From Acidobacteriota bacterium (GTDB lineage: Bacteria > Acidobacteriota > Terriglobia > Terriglobales > Acidobacteriaceae): DNA of 64,000 nucleotides. Location of the stretch: the NCBI GenBank assembly GCA_003010405.1, contig PJLO01000001.1, positions 1 to 64,000 on the forward strand. Reading direction: 5' to 3'. This document shows, in pieces, positions 25,421-32,938 of this stretch. Both the position numbers and the translations under genes were made by a program. Positions within the stretch are counted from its first letter, which is position 1. Each line of letters opens with the position of its first letter. Below the pieces are notes generated by a model. It saw only the letters and a program-made list of their open reading frames with translations. It did not search any database and was not told the origin of the DNA.

Positions 25421-26255
25421 TGGCTACTCCCTTAGCATTCGGCAGGTTCTCGGCCAGGTAACGCATGAAGGCGCGAGTTGCATTATAAATTTCTCTCGCC
25501 TCTTCCATCGTGTGCTTCTTCTCTATGTGCATTGCTCGATTCCGCCACGCTACTTTAACAGCTTGAAGGTGCGCCGAGACGTTTGCAAGGAAGTCTGTCG
25601 CACCCTTAAAAACCCTGTCCTCATATTTGGCTTTCAGTTCGAAATCTATCTTTCGAATTACAGGGTCCCAGTTGGGGCGAGGATCGGTCATTCCCAACAC
25701 ACATGAAATCTCTTGGAGGCCATACTCAAGAACTCGCATCAAGTGGAATACGCAGGCAGTGGAACGCTCTAAAGCCAAGCACTTTCCCGCCTCCGTCATA
25801 TCGAACTTCGCCTCGCTAAAATACTCAACTGTGGCGCTGTTAAACAGTGAATCACTCCAATATCTTGCATCCGCAGGAGCAAGTGCGAGAAATTCATAAG
25901 AATTCAACTCGTCGTGTATCGTCACAAACGACGCCTGAACCAATCTGGCTATTTCAGTCAAAGCCGCGCCGTCACCTTCACGCATATATCCAATCTGCTT
26001 CAGCGTCCTATCGAAGTTAGCGACCGACACTGTGAGCCCAAGATCGGAGCACTGCTCCCTAACCTTTTGAAGCTGGTCAACCATTACCTTAATTCCCGAG
26101 GCCGATAGGCTTGGTGACAGCAGAGTAAGAGAAGTTGCGTGATAAACATCGAAGAAGAAATCGCGACCGCTAAACTTGAGCATTTCGAGTAGGGACACCA
26201 CCCCGTAAGGACTGGCTCCCCATGGTTTTTGGCAGCACGAATCCTTAGCACTCAT
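25410..26255 (-). CDS. IS cargo: HEPN-like protein with RNxxMH motif
   Basis: The 281-aa product starts at ATG 26255, behind GAAGGAGAG. It is mostly helical. The C-terminal half has ALERSTACVFHLMRVLEYGL followed, about 60 residues later, by VKVAWRNRAMHIEKKHTMEEA. R238-N239-x3-H243 fits the R-x4-H catalytic motif of HEPN ribonuclease domains, with the usual Asn after Arg. HEPN proteins are common RNases in toxin-antitoxin and abortive infection systems. The N-terminal half (FFFDVYHATSLTLL through HDELNSYEFLALAP) was not recognised. It is first gene of the cargo operon, read from the right end of the IS. The HEPN assignment is by motif only. Confidence 0.65.
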   Translation of the reverse strand: MSAKDSCCQKPWGASPYGVVSLLEMLKFSGRDFFFDVYHATSLTLLSPSLSASGIKVMVDQLQKVREQCSDLGLTVSVANFDRTLKQIGYMREGDGAALTEIARLVQASFVTIHDELNSYEFLALAPADARYWSDSLFNSATVEYFSEAKFDMTEAGKCLALERSTACVFHLMRVLEYGLQEISCVLGMTDPRPNWDPVIRKIDFELKAKYEDRVFKGATDFLANVSAHLQAVKVAWRNRAMHIEKKHTMEEAREIYNATRAFMRYLAENLPNAKGVANGA

Positions 26256-26273
26256 TGTGCTCTCCTTCCCTTC

Positions 26274-26295
26274 CTGAGTCAAGTATATTATTACC
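26274..26295 (-). repeat. Right terminal inverted repeat of IS1595 element
   Basis: This is the reverse complement of the left repeat with one mismatch. It also places a TTGACT box pointing inward, 17 bases before CACAAT, which overlaps the cargo start codon. The -10 is weak, so cargo transcription from the repeat alone is uncertain. Confidence 0.92.
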
Positions 26296-26303
26296 CATCA
26301 AAG
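26296..26303. repeat. Right target-site duplication of the IS1595 element (CATCAAAG)
   Basis: Exact copy of 23954-23961, proving a simple insertion without later rearrangement at the ends. Confidence 0.9.
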
Positions 26304-26672
26304 TAAATGCGAAACGAAATTCGTAGTTGGGGTGCGTGAATGAGAACATTTTTGGCCAGACAGCCTCGACACGGCGTCAAAGTGGGTGCTGGTTGGCGGC
26401 AACTGCGGTCGAAGTGGCAGCAGGAATTGATTAGGGCTTCCATACAGCCAAATGCTCCTGCCCATAACAAAGCTCCGAAGCTCCCCTTTCCTAAACCCGA
26501 CAGCACTCGATAAGCACCTGCGATTCTTTTGCGCTACGTGACCATGCGTAAAGCAGGGTGACAAAGCTGCATTTTTGCGTTCGAAGCAGCACAGAAAAGC
26601 CCTGCATGAACTCGGACCGGAATATGAGCACCTGAAGCGCCCCAATGACCATCAAAGGAAAAAGGGGGCAAG
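26304..26672. other. Non-coding stretch right of the IS1595 element
   Basis: Several short frames on both strands overlap each other here and none has a ribosome site, domain or hydrophobic pattern that supports a gene. No hairpin terminator or repeat was recognised. Confidence 0.4.
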
Positions 26673-26858
26673 ATGAGCCAGCATATAGTTCCGCGGTCCG
26701 CGTACGTGGCGCTGCTAGTGGGAGGTGTTTTGGTGTGGGTTTGGGAGCTAGCATTGGCTCTCCTCGGCAGTCTTTCCGCGACTTGGAGCATCCTTTTCGC
26801 ATCCGCTGCATTAACTGTTTTCGCGTATATAGGCTTGATTTGGCATGAGCGGCACTAG
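26673..26858 (+). CDS. Small two-helix membrane protein (tentative)
   Basis: The product is 61 aa. Two hydrophobic segments, YVALLVGGVLVWVWELALALLG and ILFASAALTVFAYIGLIW, are joined by a short loop, and the protein ends HERH. AGGGGGCAAG precedes the ATG. A longer antisense frame overlaps it but looks like a shadow. No family was recognised. Confidence 0.4.
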   Translation: MSQHIVPRSAYVALLVGGVLVWVWELALALLGSLSATWSILFASAALTVFAYIGLIWHERH

Positions 26859-26950
26859 CAGGACACCTCATACCAAGACCGATTGACACAAGCACGGTTT
26901 GGCTCCGGTGCTAACATCTTTATCAAGAGACGTACTGAACGGAGCGAACC

Positions 26951-27694
26951 ATGACTCCTCCGCAAACGGGCGAAACGTTTACCGTTGGCGTATTGATTGG
27001 ATTTCTTGGCGGGCTGTTTGGAAAGGGCGGCAGCGCGGTGGCGACCCCACTTCTGAAGTGGATTGGCCTGCCAGGATACATTGCCGTCGCCTCTCCCCTC
27101 CCTGCAACGTTTCCTTCAACCCTGGTGTCCGCCATCGCGTACTATCGTGCGCGCATGATGAACTGGGGAGTGGTCCGTTGGGGCGTTTCGGTGGGCGTTC
27201 CCGCTACTGTGGCAGGTGCACTGCTATCGCAGAAGACCGGCGTTGAACCACTGCTGATTCTCACCGCCCTCCTGATCTTCGGCTTTGGAGTGTCTTTTTT
27301 TCTGCAATCGGTACCCGCTCGCGCATCGCGGGCGTCCCACCCGCGCCTTCGAATGGCGGTGATTGCGCTCGTGGTCGGATTCATTTCAGGCCTGCTGGCA
27401 AACTCGGGCGGGCTGCTACTGGCTCCCCTCTATGCCCGAGTGCTCAAACTTCCTCTCAAGACCGCGTTTGCGTGCTCGCTCCTCGTGTCCGCCGCTTTGT
27501 CAGTTCCCGGAACGATTGTGCACTGGTCTCTGGGACACATTTCCTGGACCATTACCGGACTGATTGCTTTGGGCAGCATTCCATTCGCCTACATTGGCGC
27601 ATCCCTGGCAGTTAGAACACGCGCCGATCGCCTCGAAAAATGGTACGGACTGGCGCTCACAGCGATAGGTTTATTCTTCCTGCTTCATCACTGA
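26951..27694 (+). CDS. TauE/SafE family sulfite/anion exporter-like permease
   Basis: The 247-aa product has about eight membrane helices in two repeats. The family's first-repeat motif appears as GVLIGFLGGLFGKGGSAVATPLL, and its second-repeat counterpart as VVGFISGLLANSGGLLLAPLYARVL. SPLPATFPSTLVSAIAYYR follows the first. Relatives export sulfite, sulfoacetate or other organosulfur anions; substrate cannot be assigned. It is transcribed towards the truncated Mut7-C remnant and ends 75 bases before it. No sulfur genes are adjacent. Confidence 0.88.
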   Translation: MTPPQTGETFTVGVLIGFLGGLFGKGGSAVATPLLKWIGLPGYIAVASPLPATFPSTLVSAIAYYRARMMNWGVVRWGVSVGVPATVAGALLSQKTGVEPLLILTALLIFGFGVSFFLQSVPARASRASHPRLRMAVIALVVGFISGLLANSGGLLLAPLYARVLKLPLKTAFACSLLVSAALSVPGTIVHWSLGHISWTITGLIALGSIPFAYIGASLAVRTRADRLEKWYGLALTAIGLFFLLHH

Positions 27695-27769
27695 TTTGGG
27701 AATTCGCGACCTCCGTGGGTACTATCGTTCCGGAAACACACGAGCAGGCGCAGGCATGTGCTGAGATAC

Positions 27770-27825
27770 TTACTCGGCCATCATCTCCTGCACAATCCGC
27801 TCCATGTGCTTGTAATGAGACCCGT
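27770..27825 (-). pseudogene. 3' remnant of the Mut7-C gene, separated by IS21
   Basis: On the minus strand this encodes DGSHYKHMERIVQEMMAE and a stop (27770-27772). It exactly completes the protein cut at 30439, where relatives end CPxCxxxxWxGSHYxxM. The first five bases are the duplicated target CCCGT (ACGGG on this strand). With one copy of the duplication removed, the two parts give a 250-codon gene in frame. Confidence 0.88.
27821..27825. repeat. Left target-site duplication of the IS21 element (CCCGT)
   Basis: CCCGT precedes the TGT end of the element and recurs at 30439-30443 after the opposite end. IS21 elements generate 4-8 bp duplications. Confidence 0.85.
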
Positions 27826-27831
27826 TGTCAA

Positions 27832-27879
27832 GGGCGGAGTAAAAGTAGGCCAGTAGGGCGGAGTAAAAGTGAGCCAGTA
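27832..27879. repeat. Two tandem 24-bp IS21 terminal repeats
   Basis: Copies at 27832-27855 and 27856-27879 both read GGGCGGAGTAAAAGT, then end GCCAGTA, differing by two or three bases. Related copies stand at the other end near 30370 and 30410. They are typical IstA binding sites rather than a CRISPR. Confidence 0.8.
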
Positions 27880-27991
27880 GGGTCAGCGATGGAACGGGGA
27901 TTTGCGGGGGAGCAGGACTCTGGAGCGTAGCGGAAGAGGCCCCGCTCCCCCGCGGCGCGTTTGGCGTCCGGGGGAGTGGGCGGTCAGGCGG

Positions 27992-28810
27992 TCAGCGCTG
28001 AGGGGCTGGTTCTCGTTGCCGGCGGCTTTGTTTCAGACGGTAGCTATCGCCGTTCATTTCCAAGATGTGGACATGATGGGTAAGCCGATCCAGCAGCGCT
28101 CCGGTGAGACGTTCGGAGCCGAGCACTTCCGTCCACTCCGCGAAGGGTAGATTGCTGGTCACCAGGGTTGAGCCGCGCTCATATCGTTGGCTGAGCATCT
28201 CGAAGAGGAGTTCGGCACCGGTCTTGGACAACGGCACGAAGCCCAGTTCATCGACGATCAGCAACTCGTAGCTGGCGATCTGTTTCTGGAAGCGCAGTAG
28301 CTTCTTTTCATCGCGGGCCTCGATCAGTTCGCTGACCAGCGCCGCCGCTGTGGTGAAGCGCACGCGGTGACCGCGCTGACAGGCGGCCAGACCGAGCGCC
28401 AGCGCGATATGCGTTTTACCAGTGCCACTGTTTCCCAGCAGCAACACGTTCTCACGGCGAGCGATGAACTCGCATCGCGCCAGTTCCAACACCATGGTCT
28501 TGTTCACCGACGGGATCGCCATAAAATCGAAGCTCTCCATGGTTTTGACGACCGGGAACTTCGCTTGCCGGATGCGGCGTTCGGTGGCGCGGCGCTCTCG
28601 GTCCAACAGCTCGAGTTCAACCATGCGCAGTAGGTACCGGGGATAGTCGACCTGCTCGGCCGCGCACTGGCGCGCCACCTTGTCGTACTCGCGCAGGATA
28701 GTGGGCAGTCGCAGCTTCTTCAGGTGATGTTCCAGCAGCACCTGGGGCGTGTCTGAGGTATGAGTCACGGTGTTGGTGACAGCAGTATCAGCAGTATCTG
28801 TGCCGCTCAT
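27992..28810 (-). CDS. istB: IstB, IS21 helper ATPase
   Basis: The 272-aa AAA+ protein is DnaC-like. Walker A GNSGTGKTH is followed by LLIVDELGFVPLSKTGAELLFE as Walker B and sensor region, and the typical SNLPFAEWTEVLGSERLTGALLDRLTHHVHILEM end. The N-terminal helices (LLEHHLKKLRLPTILREYDKVARQC) contact IstA in relatives. The ATG at 28810 overlaps the istA stop; a longer upstream frame is inside istA. IstB assembles on DNA and helps IstA select targets. Confidence 0.93.
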   Translation of the reverse strand: MSGTDTADTAVTNTVTHTSDTPQVLLEHHLKKLRLPTILREYDKVARQCAAEQVDYPRYLLRMVELELLDRERRATERRIRQAKFPVVKTMESFDFMAIPSVNKTMVLELARCEFIARRENVLLLGNSGTGKTHIALALGLAACQRGHRVRFTTAAALVSELIEARDEKKLLRFQKQIASYELLIVDELGFVPLSKTGAELLFEMLSQRYERGSTLVTSNLPFAEWTEVLGSERLTGALLDRLTHHVHILEMNGDSYRLKQSRRQREPAPQR

Positions 28811-30306
28811 GCGCCCACCTCCGCCAACAAGGACATGTAGTCGGAGGCCTGCGTGGTTCGCACCTGCGCCCGCGGCAGGTGCGGATAGTTCTCCATATCC
28901 AGTCGCGGCGGTCTTCGTTCGATCCGGCACAGCAGCAGGTGCTTCACCGCATCGAAGCTGATCGTGCCCAACTGCAACGCGTCTTCAATGGCCAGGGTTA
29001 GTTCCTCGATGGCGAAGGTCTCCATCAACCGCAACACCTGCACATACTCGCGGCTACCGTGCTTCTTCAGCCGCGCTTCCAGCAGCCGACGTAGTTGTGC
29101 AAAGCATTCCGGCAACTGCCAGCCCGCCAGCGGCGCCGCTTGATCGAGCGCCCGTGTCTTCTGCTCGAGCAGCGCCAGGTAATGCAGGGGATCGAAGATC
29201 ACCGCTTCGCGTTCATAACTGCGCTCGTGCCGGGCGATCACTTCGCTGGCGCACACGATCACTACTTCATGCACATAGCCCTTCACCCACACCTGACGAT
29301 GTCCGTAGTGCGTGGGCACCGAGTAGTCGTTGCCACGATAGCGAACCAGCGACAGCGAGTTGACCCGCGCCGCAATCTTCTCGCACGCTTCATAGGGCGC
29401 GGCCGGCAACGGCAGCATCGCTGCGTGGTCGCGCTCGAAGCGTTCGCCGATGGTCTCCGCATATCCGCGGAGCCGCCGTTCGCGCCGCTTCCGGCACTCG
29501 GCTTCCAGGTGCGCGTTCAGTTCCTCCCAGCTGTTCACGCGTGGAATCGGAACCATGAAGTTCCGCCGCGCATAACCGACCAGCCCTTCTACCTTGCCCT
29601 TGTCATTCCCCTTGGCCGGACGTCCGAACTTATCCGCAAACAGATAATGGCTCTGCAACTCGGAGAAGGCTCGCGTTTTCTGGCGCTCCTCTCCGCCCAG
29701 GATGCGGGCCACCGCGATCTTCGTGTTGTCATAGAGGATCCGCGTGGGCACCGCGTCGAAGTAGGCAAAGGCGCGCACGTGGCCCTCCAGGAAGGCTTCT
29801 GTAGTCTCGGCAGGAAAGGCGATGACAAAGCAGTCGTCCGAGTGCGGAAGATCCATCGCCAGATAGTGCGCCTTGCACTCCACGCCGGCCATCACCACCA
29901 GCGCTTCGCCGAAGTCGGCCTGCGCCTCGCCCGGCGCGTGCGTCAAGGGCACGAACATCTCCCGGCCACGCAGCTGCGCGGAACGCACGTAGTCCTTCAC
30001 GATGGTGTAGCCGCCCGTGAACCCGTGCTCCTCGCGCAAGCGATCGAAGAGCCGCTTCGCCGTGTGCCGCTGCTTTACCGGCCGCTGCTTGTCGTCTTCC
30101 AGAATGGCGTCGATGACGCCGATCCACGGCCCCAACTTGGGTCGCTTTACAGGCTGCTGCCGCTGGTAGCCGGGCGGCACCGCGAACCGCAGCATCTTCT
30201 GCACCGTTGTGCGAGACAGACCAAAGTCCCGCGCTACCGACCGTTGACTCCGTCCCTCCACCAAAACTGCACGCCGCACCCGCCCATAGATCTCCACCCT
30301 GAACAT
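28807..30306 (-). CDS. istA: IstA, IS21 transposase
   Basis: The 499-aa product has an N-terminal helix-turn-helix (LVEGRSQRSVARDFGLSRTTVQKML), a second DNA-binding segment, then the DDE integrase core. The motifs are GEAQADFGE (first D), LYDNTKIAVAR (second D region) and GKVEGLVGYARRNFMVP (E). The C-terminal beta domain contains YRGNDYSVP. There is no frameshift or missing catalytic residue. The gene reads from the right end of the element toward istB. Confidence 0.93.
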   Translation of the reverse strand: MFRVEIYGRVRRAVLVEGRSQRSVARDFGLSRTTVQKMLRFAVPPGYQRQQPVKRPKLGPWIGVIDAILEDDKQRPVKQRHTAKRLFDRLREEHGFTGGYTIVKDYVRSAQLRGREMFVPLTHAPGEAQADFGEALVVMAGVECKAHYLAMDLPHSDDCFVIAFPAETTEAFLEGHVRAFAYFDAVPTRILYDNTKIAVARILGGEERQKTRAFSELQSHYLFADKFGRPAKGNDKGKVEGLVGYARRNFMVPIPRVNSWEELNAHLEAECRKRRERRLRGYAETIGERFERDHAAMLPLPAAPYEACEKIAARVNSLSLVRYRGNDYSVPTHYGHRQVWVKGYVHEVVIVCASEVIARHERSYEREAVIFDPLHYLALLEQKTRALDQAAPLAGWQLPECFAQLRRLLEARLKKHGSREYVQVLRLMETFAIEELTLAIEDALQLGTISFDAVKHLLLCRIERRPPRLDMENYPHLPRAQVRTTQASDYMSLLAEVGA

Positions 30307-30438
30307 GCCTCCGGTGTCTCATGAGCTACTTGCTTCAGCAACAACTCACGAAACCAGGTTCCGGCGGACTACTTTTACTCCGCCGCAGAACGCCGCTCCC
30401 GCGGCGTACTGTGACCTATTTTTGCTCCGGCGCTTACA

Positions 30439-30443
30439 CCCGT
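30439..30443. repeat. Right target-site duplication of the IS21 element (CCCGT)
   Basis: Second copy of the 5-bp target, within the interrupted Mut7-C coding sequence. Confidence 0.85.
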
Positions 30444-31140
30444 CCCAGAAGAGGCGATTGCAGGCGGGGCAAATGCGAAACTCATCATAGTAGCGGCGAG
30501 TTTTTGGTTGCAGCCGTTCAATCACGCTCTCTTTCGCAACTGGATTCAGCAGAACATTGCAGCGCAGGCAGCGACAAAATGGGGCAATGGAGGACGACAA
30601 GCCGAAGCGCCTGAGAACCTCGACTGCCTGTCGCCTGGCTTCCGTCGCCCTGATGAAATATCCATAAATCACTTCGTTCCTTTTCAGCAGGCCGCGGTCG
30701 CGCGTAAGAAGCACGCGCTGCTCACAATGCGAGGCTCGCGCCAATTCCGCATCTTCGAAATCGTTCCGGTACAAAGCATCAAACCCCAACAGTCGCAAAT
30801 ACGTCGCGAGCCGCCCAAGATGTGAGTCCAGAATAAAATGGTGGTCTTGCAACCTGGGACGTAGTTGCAGAACAGGGCTCACGTCCAGAGCTCTGAATGT
30901 TGGAAACACACTGATCCGGTCACCGTTCTGTACCAGGTGAGCAAAATCCACGGGCGTACCGTCGTGCAGGATCAGGTCTACCTCGGTGTGTGGCACCCCC
31001 ATGGACTCGATCATGTCCTTCACCGAGGCGGGGAGTTCGAAGCCGTGAGAGATACTTACAAAGCGCCGAAACGGCGGAAGGAAGTCGTTCAGTTCGCCAT
31101 AGTAGCGAAAGCTTGCGTGCTGTCTTCGAAAGGCTCGCAT
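30439..31140 (-). pseudogene. Mut7-C RNase-domain protein, 5' part, interrupted by IS21
   Basis: Reading from ATG 31140, residues 1-85 form the ubiquitin-like Mut7-C N-domain (FRYYGELNDFLPP to GDRISVFPTF). Residues 95-160 form the PIN-like Mut7-C RNase core (HHFILDSHLGRLATYLRLLGFDALY, DAELARAS, LLTRDRGLL), with D101 and the DRGLL acidic pair. A zinc ribbon follows (CRCLRCN, CPACNRLFW). At FWDG the IS21 begins; in the present state a foreign tail runs on to a stop at 30346. All core residues survive and only the last 17 or so are lost, so partial function is possible. Confidence 0.87.
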
Positions 31141-31225
31141 TATTCCTCGCTTCTGATCCGACTCGCGATCCGGTAATAGAATAATGCGATAAAGATGCTG
31201 AGACTTGGTCAGCAGACGAGCGGCA

Positions 31226-31792
31226 ATGCTAACGGACACACCACCACGCGACAAGAACCGCTCAGGTTTTCTGGAGAGTGATCGAATAAAGACACTCGAT
31301 TTACCCCAGAACGAACATCTGCCGACGATCGCGAAATTGATCGAGTCGGCGATGCAGACCGGAAAGCCTGCAAATGTGCTCCGCCCCTGTGAGGAGTTTT
31401 TGAAACAAGCCGCTGAATTTTACGGGACCCCGGAGTGCAGCATCCGCGTTTTGGCCGCTCGGCCTCTTCGGGTCAGGGAGACCTGGACTACCGAACTATT
31501 CGGCGACTACAACCCGGAAACCATGCTGATTCGGCTGTGGATGAGGACAGCTATTCGCAAGGAAGTCACTTCCTTTGGAACTTTTCTCAGCACGCTGTGC
31601 CACGAGTTCTGCCATCATCTCGATTTCCAGTTATTCAAGTTCCCCGACTCGTGGCATACACGCGGGTTTTACGAGCGCACCGCGGCGCTTTACCACCACG
31701 CGCGAGGTACGCCGCGCAAGACTCTTATCTGGGCGCCCTTGCGGGACGGGCGCTGGCGGATCGACTGGCCGCGCACGAATCGGGGCGCATAA
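31226..31792 (+). CDS. Predicted zinc-metallopeptidase-like protein (HExxH)
   Basis: The 188-aa product carries HEFCH at about residues 126-130 in LSTLCHEFCHHLDFQLF, which fits the HExxH zinc motif. A following histidine (DSWHTRGFYERTA, 15 residues on) is a candidate third ligand. Segments CSIRVLAARPLRVRETWTTELFGDY and MLIRLWMRTAIRK resemble strands of a small SprT- or minigluzincin-like fold. No signal peptide is seen, so it is cytosolic. It is divergent from the Mut7-C gene. The motif is clear, but the activity is unproven. An upstream TTG (31205) is an alternative start. Confidence 0.65.
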   Translation: MLTDTPPRDKNRSGFLESDRIKTLDLPQNEHLPTIAKLIESAMQTGKPANVLRPCEEFLKQAAEFYGTPECSIRVLAARPLRVRETWTTELFGDYNPETMLIRLWMRTAIRKEVTSFGTFLSTLCHEFCHHLDFQLFKFPDSWHTRGFYERTAALYHHARGTPRKTLIWAPLRDGRWRIDWPRTNRGA

Positions 31793-31813
31793 GTGGTGCA
31801 AAGGAACAGCTTC

Positions 31814-32506
31814 CTACAGCTGAAGAACCTGCGATATTTTCTGCAACAGTTCCGGCGGAGGAACGGGCTTGCTCATAAACTCAAAATCGAACCCTTTCTC
31901 CTTCGCCTTTCCAAGAGCGTCCGAGCGGGACACATGACCGGAAACAAACAACACCTTACAGTTTGGTAAGAAACCAGAGATCTCGAGGGCTGCATCAATC
32001 CCATTCCTCGATCCCATCTCGATATCGCTCAACAGGCAATCCGGCTGGAATGAGGAAGCGGCGTGAACTGCTTCTTCTCCGCTGTGGGCTATGATTGTTT
32101 CGTAGCCTTGACGTTCGAGTATCGTTGCAAGGGTGGATGCCAGAAAACGCTCGTCATCTACAACCAGAATTCTCGTTCTTCCGCGCATACCAACCGAATC
32201 GGCGTGAACGACGGGCTTTGCACATATCAAAGCACCTTCCTGCCCATCGCAGTCCGGAATCTCCACGGTCTGGCCGGAACGTGAGTGGCTGCTGTCGCGC
32301 AGAAAAGTGATACTTCCGTTGATTACAAAGCTGTTGCAGACACCTTCAATGTTGATATTCGGGGTGAATGTAGGAGCTTCCATGCTCCCATTCCACAGCC
32401 ACTTTTTGCGTCCCTCACCCGCAACCCGAACCCCGTGCCAGCACTTACAGCCGGGGCAAAAGAAACCCACCTGTTCGTCGTCGAAACGATGTATTTTCAC
32501 TGCCAT
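31814..32506 (-). CDS. DUF6527-like domain fused to a response-regulator receiver domain
   Basis: The 230-aa product combines two domains. Residues 1-95 resemble the phage-associated DUF6527 family: VGFFCPGCKCWHGVRV, KKWLWNGSMEAPTFTPNI, then CNSFVINGSITFL and HSRSGQTVEIPD. Residues 110-230 are a CheY-type receiver with acidic pair DDE, phospho-acceptor D161 (LLSDIEMG), Ser about 189 (LFVSGH) and K213 (MSKPVPPP). There is no DNA-binding output domain. The receiver is closely similar to that at 35439-35825, and the multi-PAS kinase lies upstream. ATG 32506 is preferred over a GTG at 32527. A separate start just before the receiver has no ribosome site. Confidence 0.75.
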   Translation of the reverse strand: MAVKIHRFDDEQVGFFCPGCKCWHGVRVAGEGRKKWLWNGSMEAPTFTPNINIEGVCNSFVINGSITFLRDSSHSRSGQTVEIPDCDGQEGALICAKPVVHADSVGMRGRTRILVVDDERFLASTLATILERQGYETIIAHSGEEAVHAASSFQPDCLLSDIEMGSRNGIDAALEISGFLPNCKVLFVSGHVSRSDALGKAKEKGFDFEFMSKPVPPPELLQKISQVLQL

Positions 32507-32938
32507 GACTACTACCTGCCTCCCCACTCAATGTGGGACGTACTAAATGGGCCACTCTCGCCAAGAAAACTATCTGCAGCCACAGCCTGCCTCAGACGCG
32601 AGGCACCGACTGGTCTTCGAAACAAAACCAGGCCCGGAAAGCTGATTGTCCTTTGATTCTCAGTTTGCCAAAGAATTGTTCGAAATGAAAATGCCATCTG
32701 AGGAAAACCTCATCGATCGCATTCTGACACTGCGCGTAAAATCTCAACATAAGCAAACCGACTGATAGCAGGTGCTTAATTTACCTGAGCTGAGGTCGGC
32801 ACTGGGTTGACCTTATGGCGGGTCAGATCCTTGAAACTGTAAGTTATTGCTCTGATAAACTCCGAAATTTACGGTCAAAAAAAGCCCAGATCGTGACATT
32901 GAAGCTTTTCCACCTTAGGCAATCTGCACGTTCGGACC
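32507..32938. other. Intergenic region between kinase and DUF6527-receiver gene
   Basis: About 430 bases with short overlapping frames only. No ribosome site, hairpin or RNA gene was recognised. It should hold the promoter of the downstream fusion gene. Confidence 0.4.

Larger units (their letters stand above)
23962..26295. mobile_element. Complete IS1595-family element with three cargo genes (2,334 bp)
   Basis: The boundaries are fixed by 22-bp terminal inverted repeats (23962-23983 and 26274-26295, one mismatch) starting GG and flanked by an exact 8-bp duplication. The plus strand carries an intact DDE transposase. The minus strand, inward from the right end, carries three overlapping genes: a HEPN-like protein, a 47-aa protein and a zinc-ribbon protein. 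The two converge with a 3-base overlap of stop codons at 24981-24984, so the element is densely packed. Passenger genes are known in some IS1595 subgroups; this cargo set was not recognised as a named one. Confidence 0.93.
27826..30438 (-). mobile_element. Complete IS21-family insertion sequence (2,613 bp)
   Basis: Both ends begin TGT when read inward: TGTCAAGGGCGGAGTAAAAG at 27826 and TGTAAGCGCCGGAGCAAAAA from 30438. They carry multiple related CGGAG(T/C)AAAA(G/A)T terminal repeats, the usual transposase sites of IS21. istA and istB are intact and overlap by ATGA. A 5-bp duplication (CCCGT) flanks it. It interrupts the 3' end of a Mut7-C RNase-like gene. Confidence 0.93.

Noticed and set aside
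26491..26895. A 134-codon minus-strand frame
   Set aside because: Low-complexity Ser/Cys/Arg-rich translation without domain. The opposite small membrane protein is more plausible, though still tentative.
27832..27879. Two tandem 24-bp repeats, first thought to be a small CRISPR or satellite
   Set aside because: There are no spacers, only two copies, and the same motif occurs at the other end of the IS21 element. They are terminal transposase sites.
29095..30324. A 409-codon open frame on the plus strand opposite istA
   Set aside because: It is the antisense shadow of a high-GC transposase gene. Its composition (His/Arg/Leu-rich, no domain) and lack of a ribosome site speak against a real gene.
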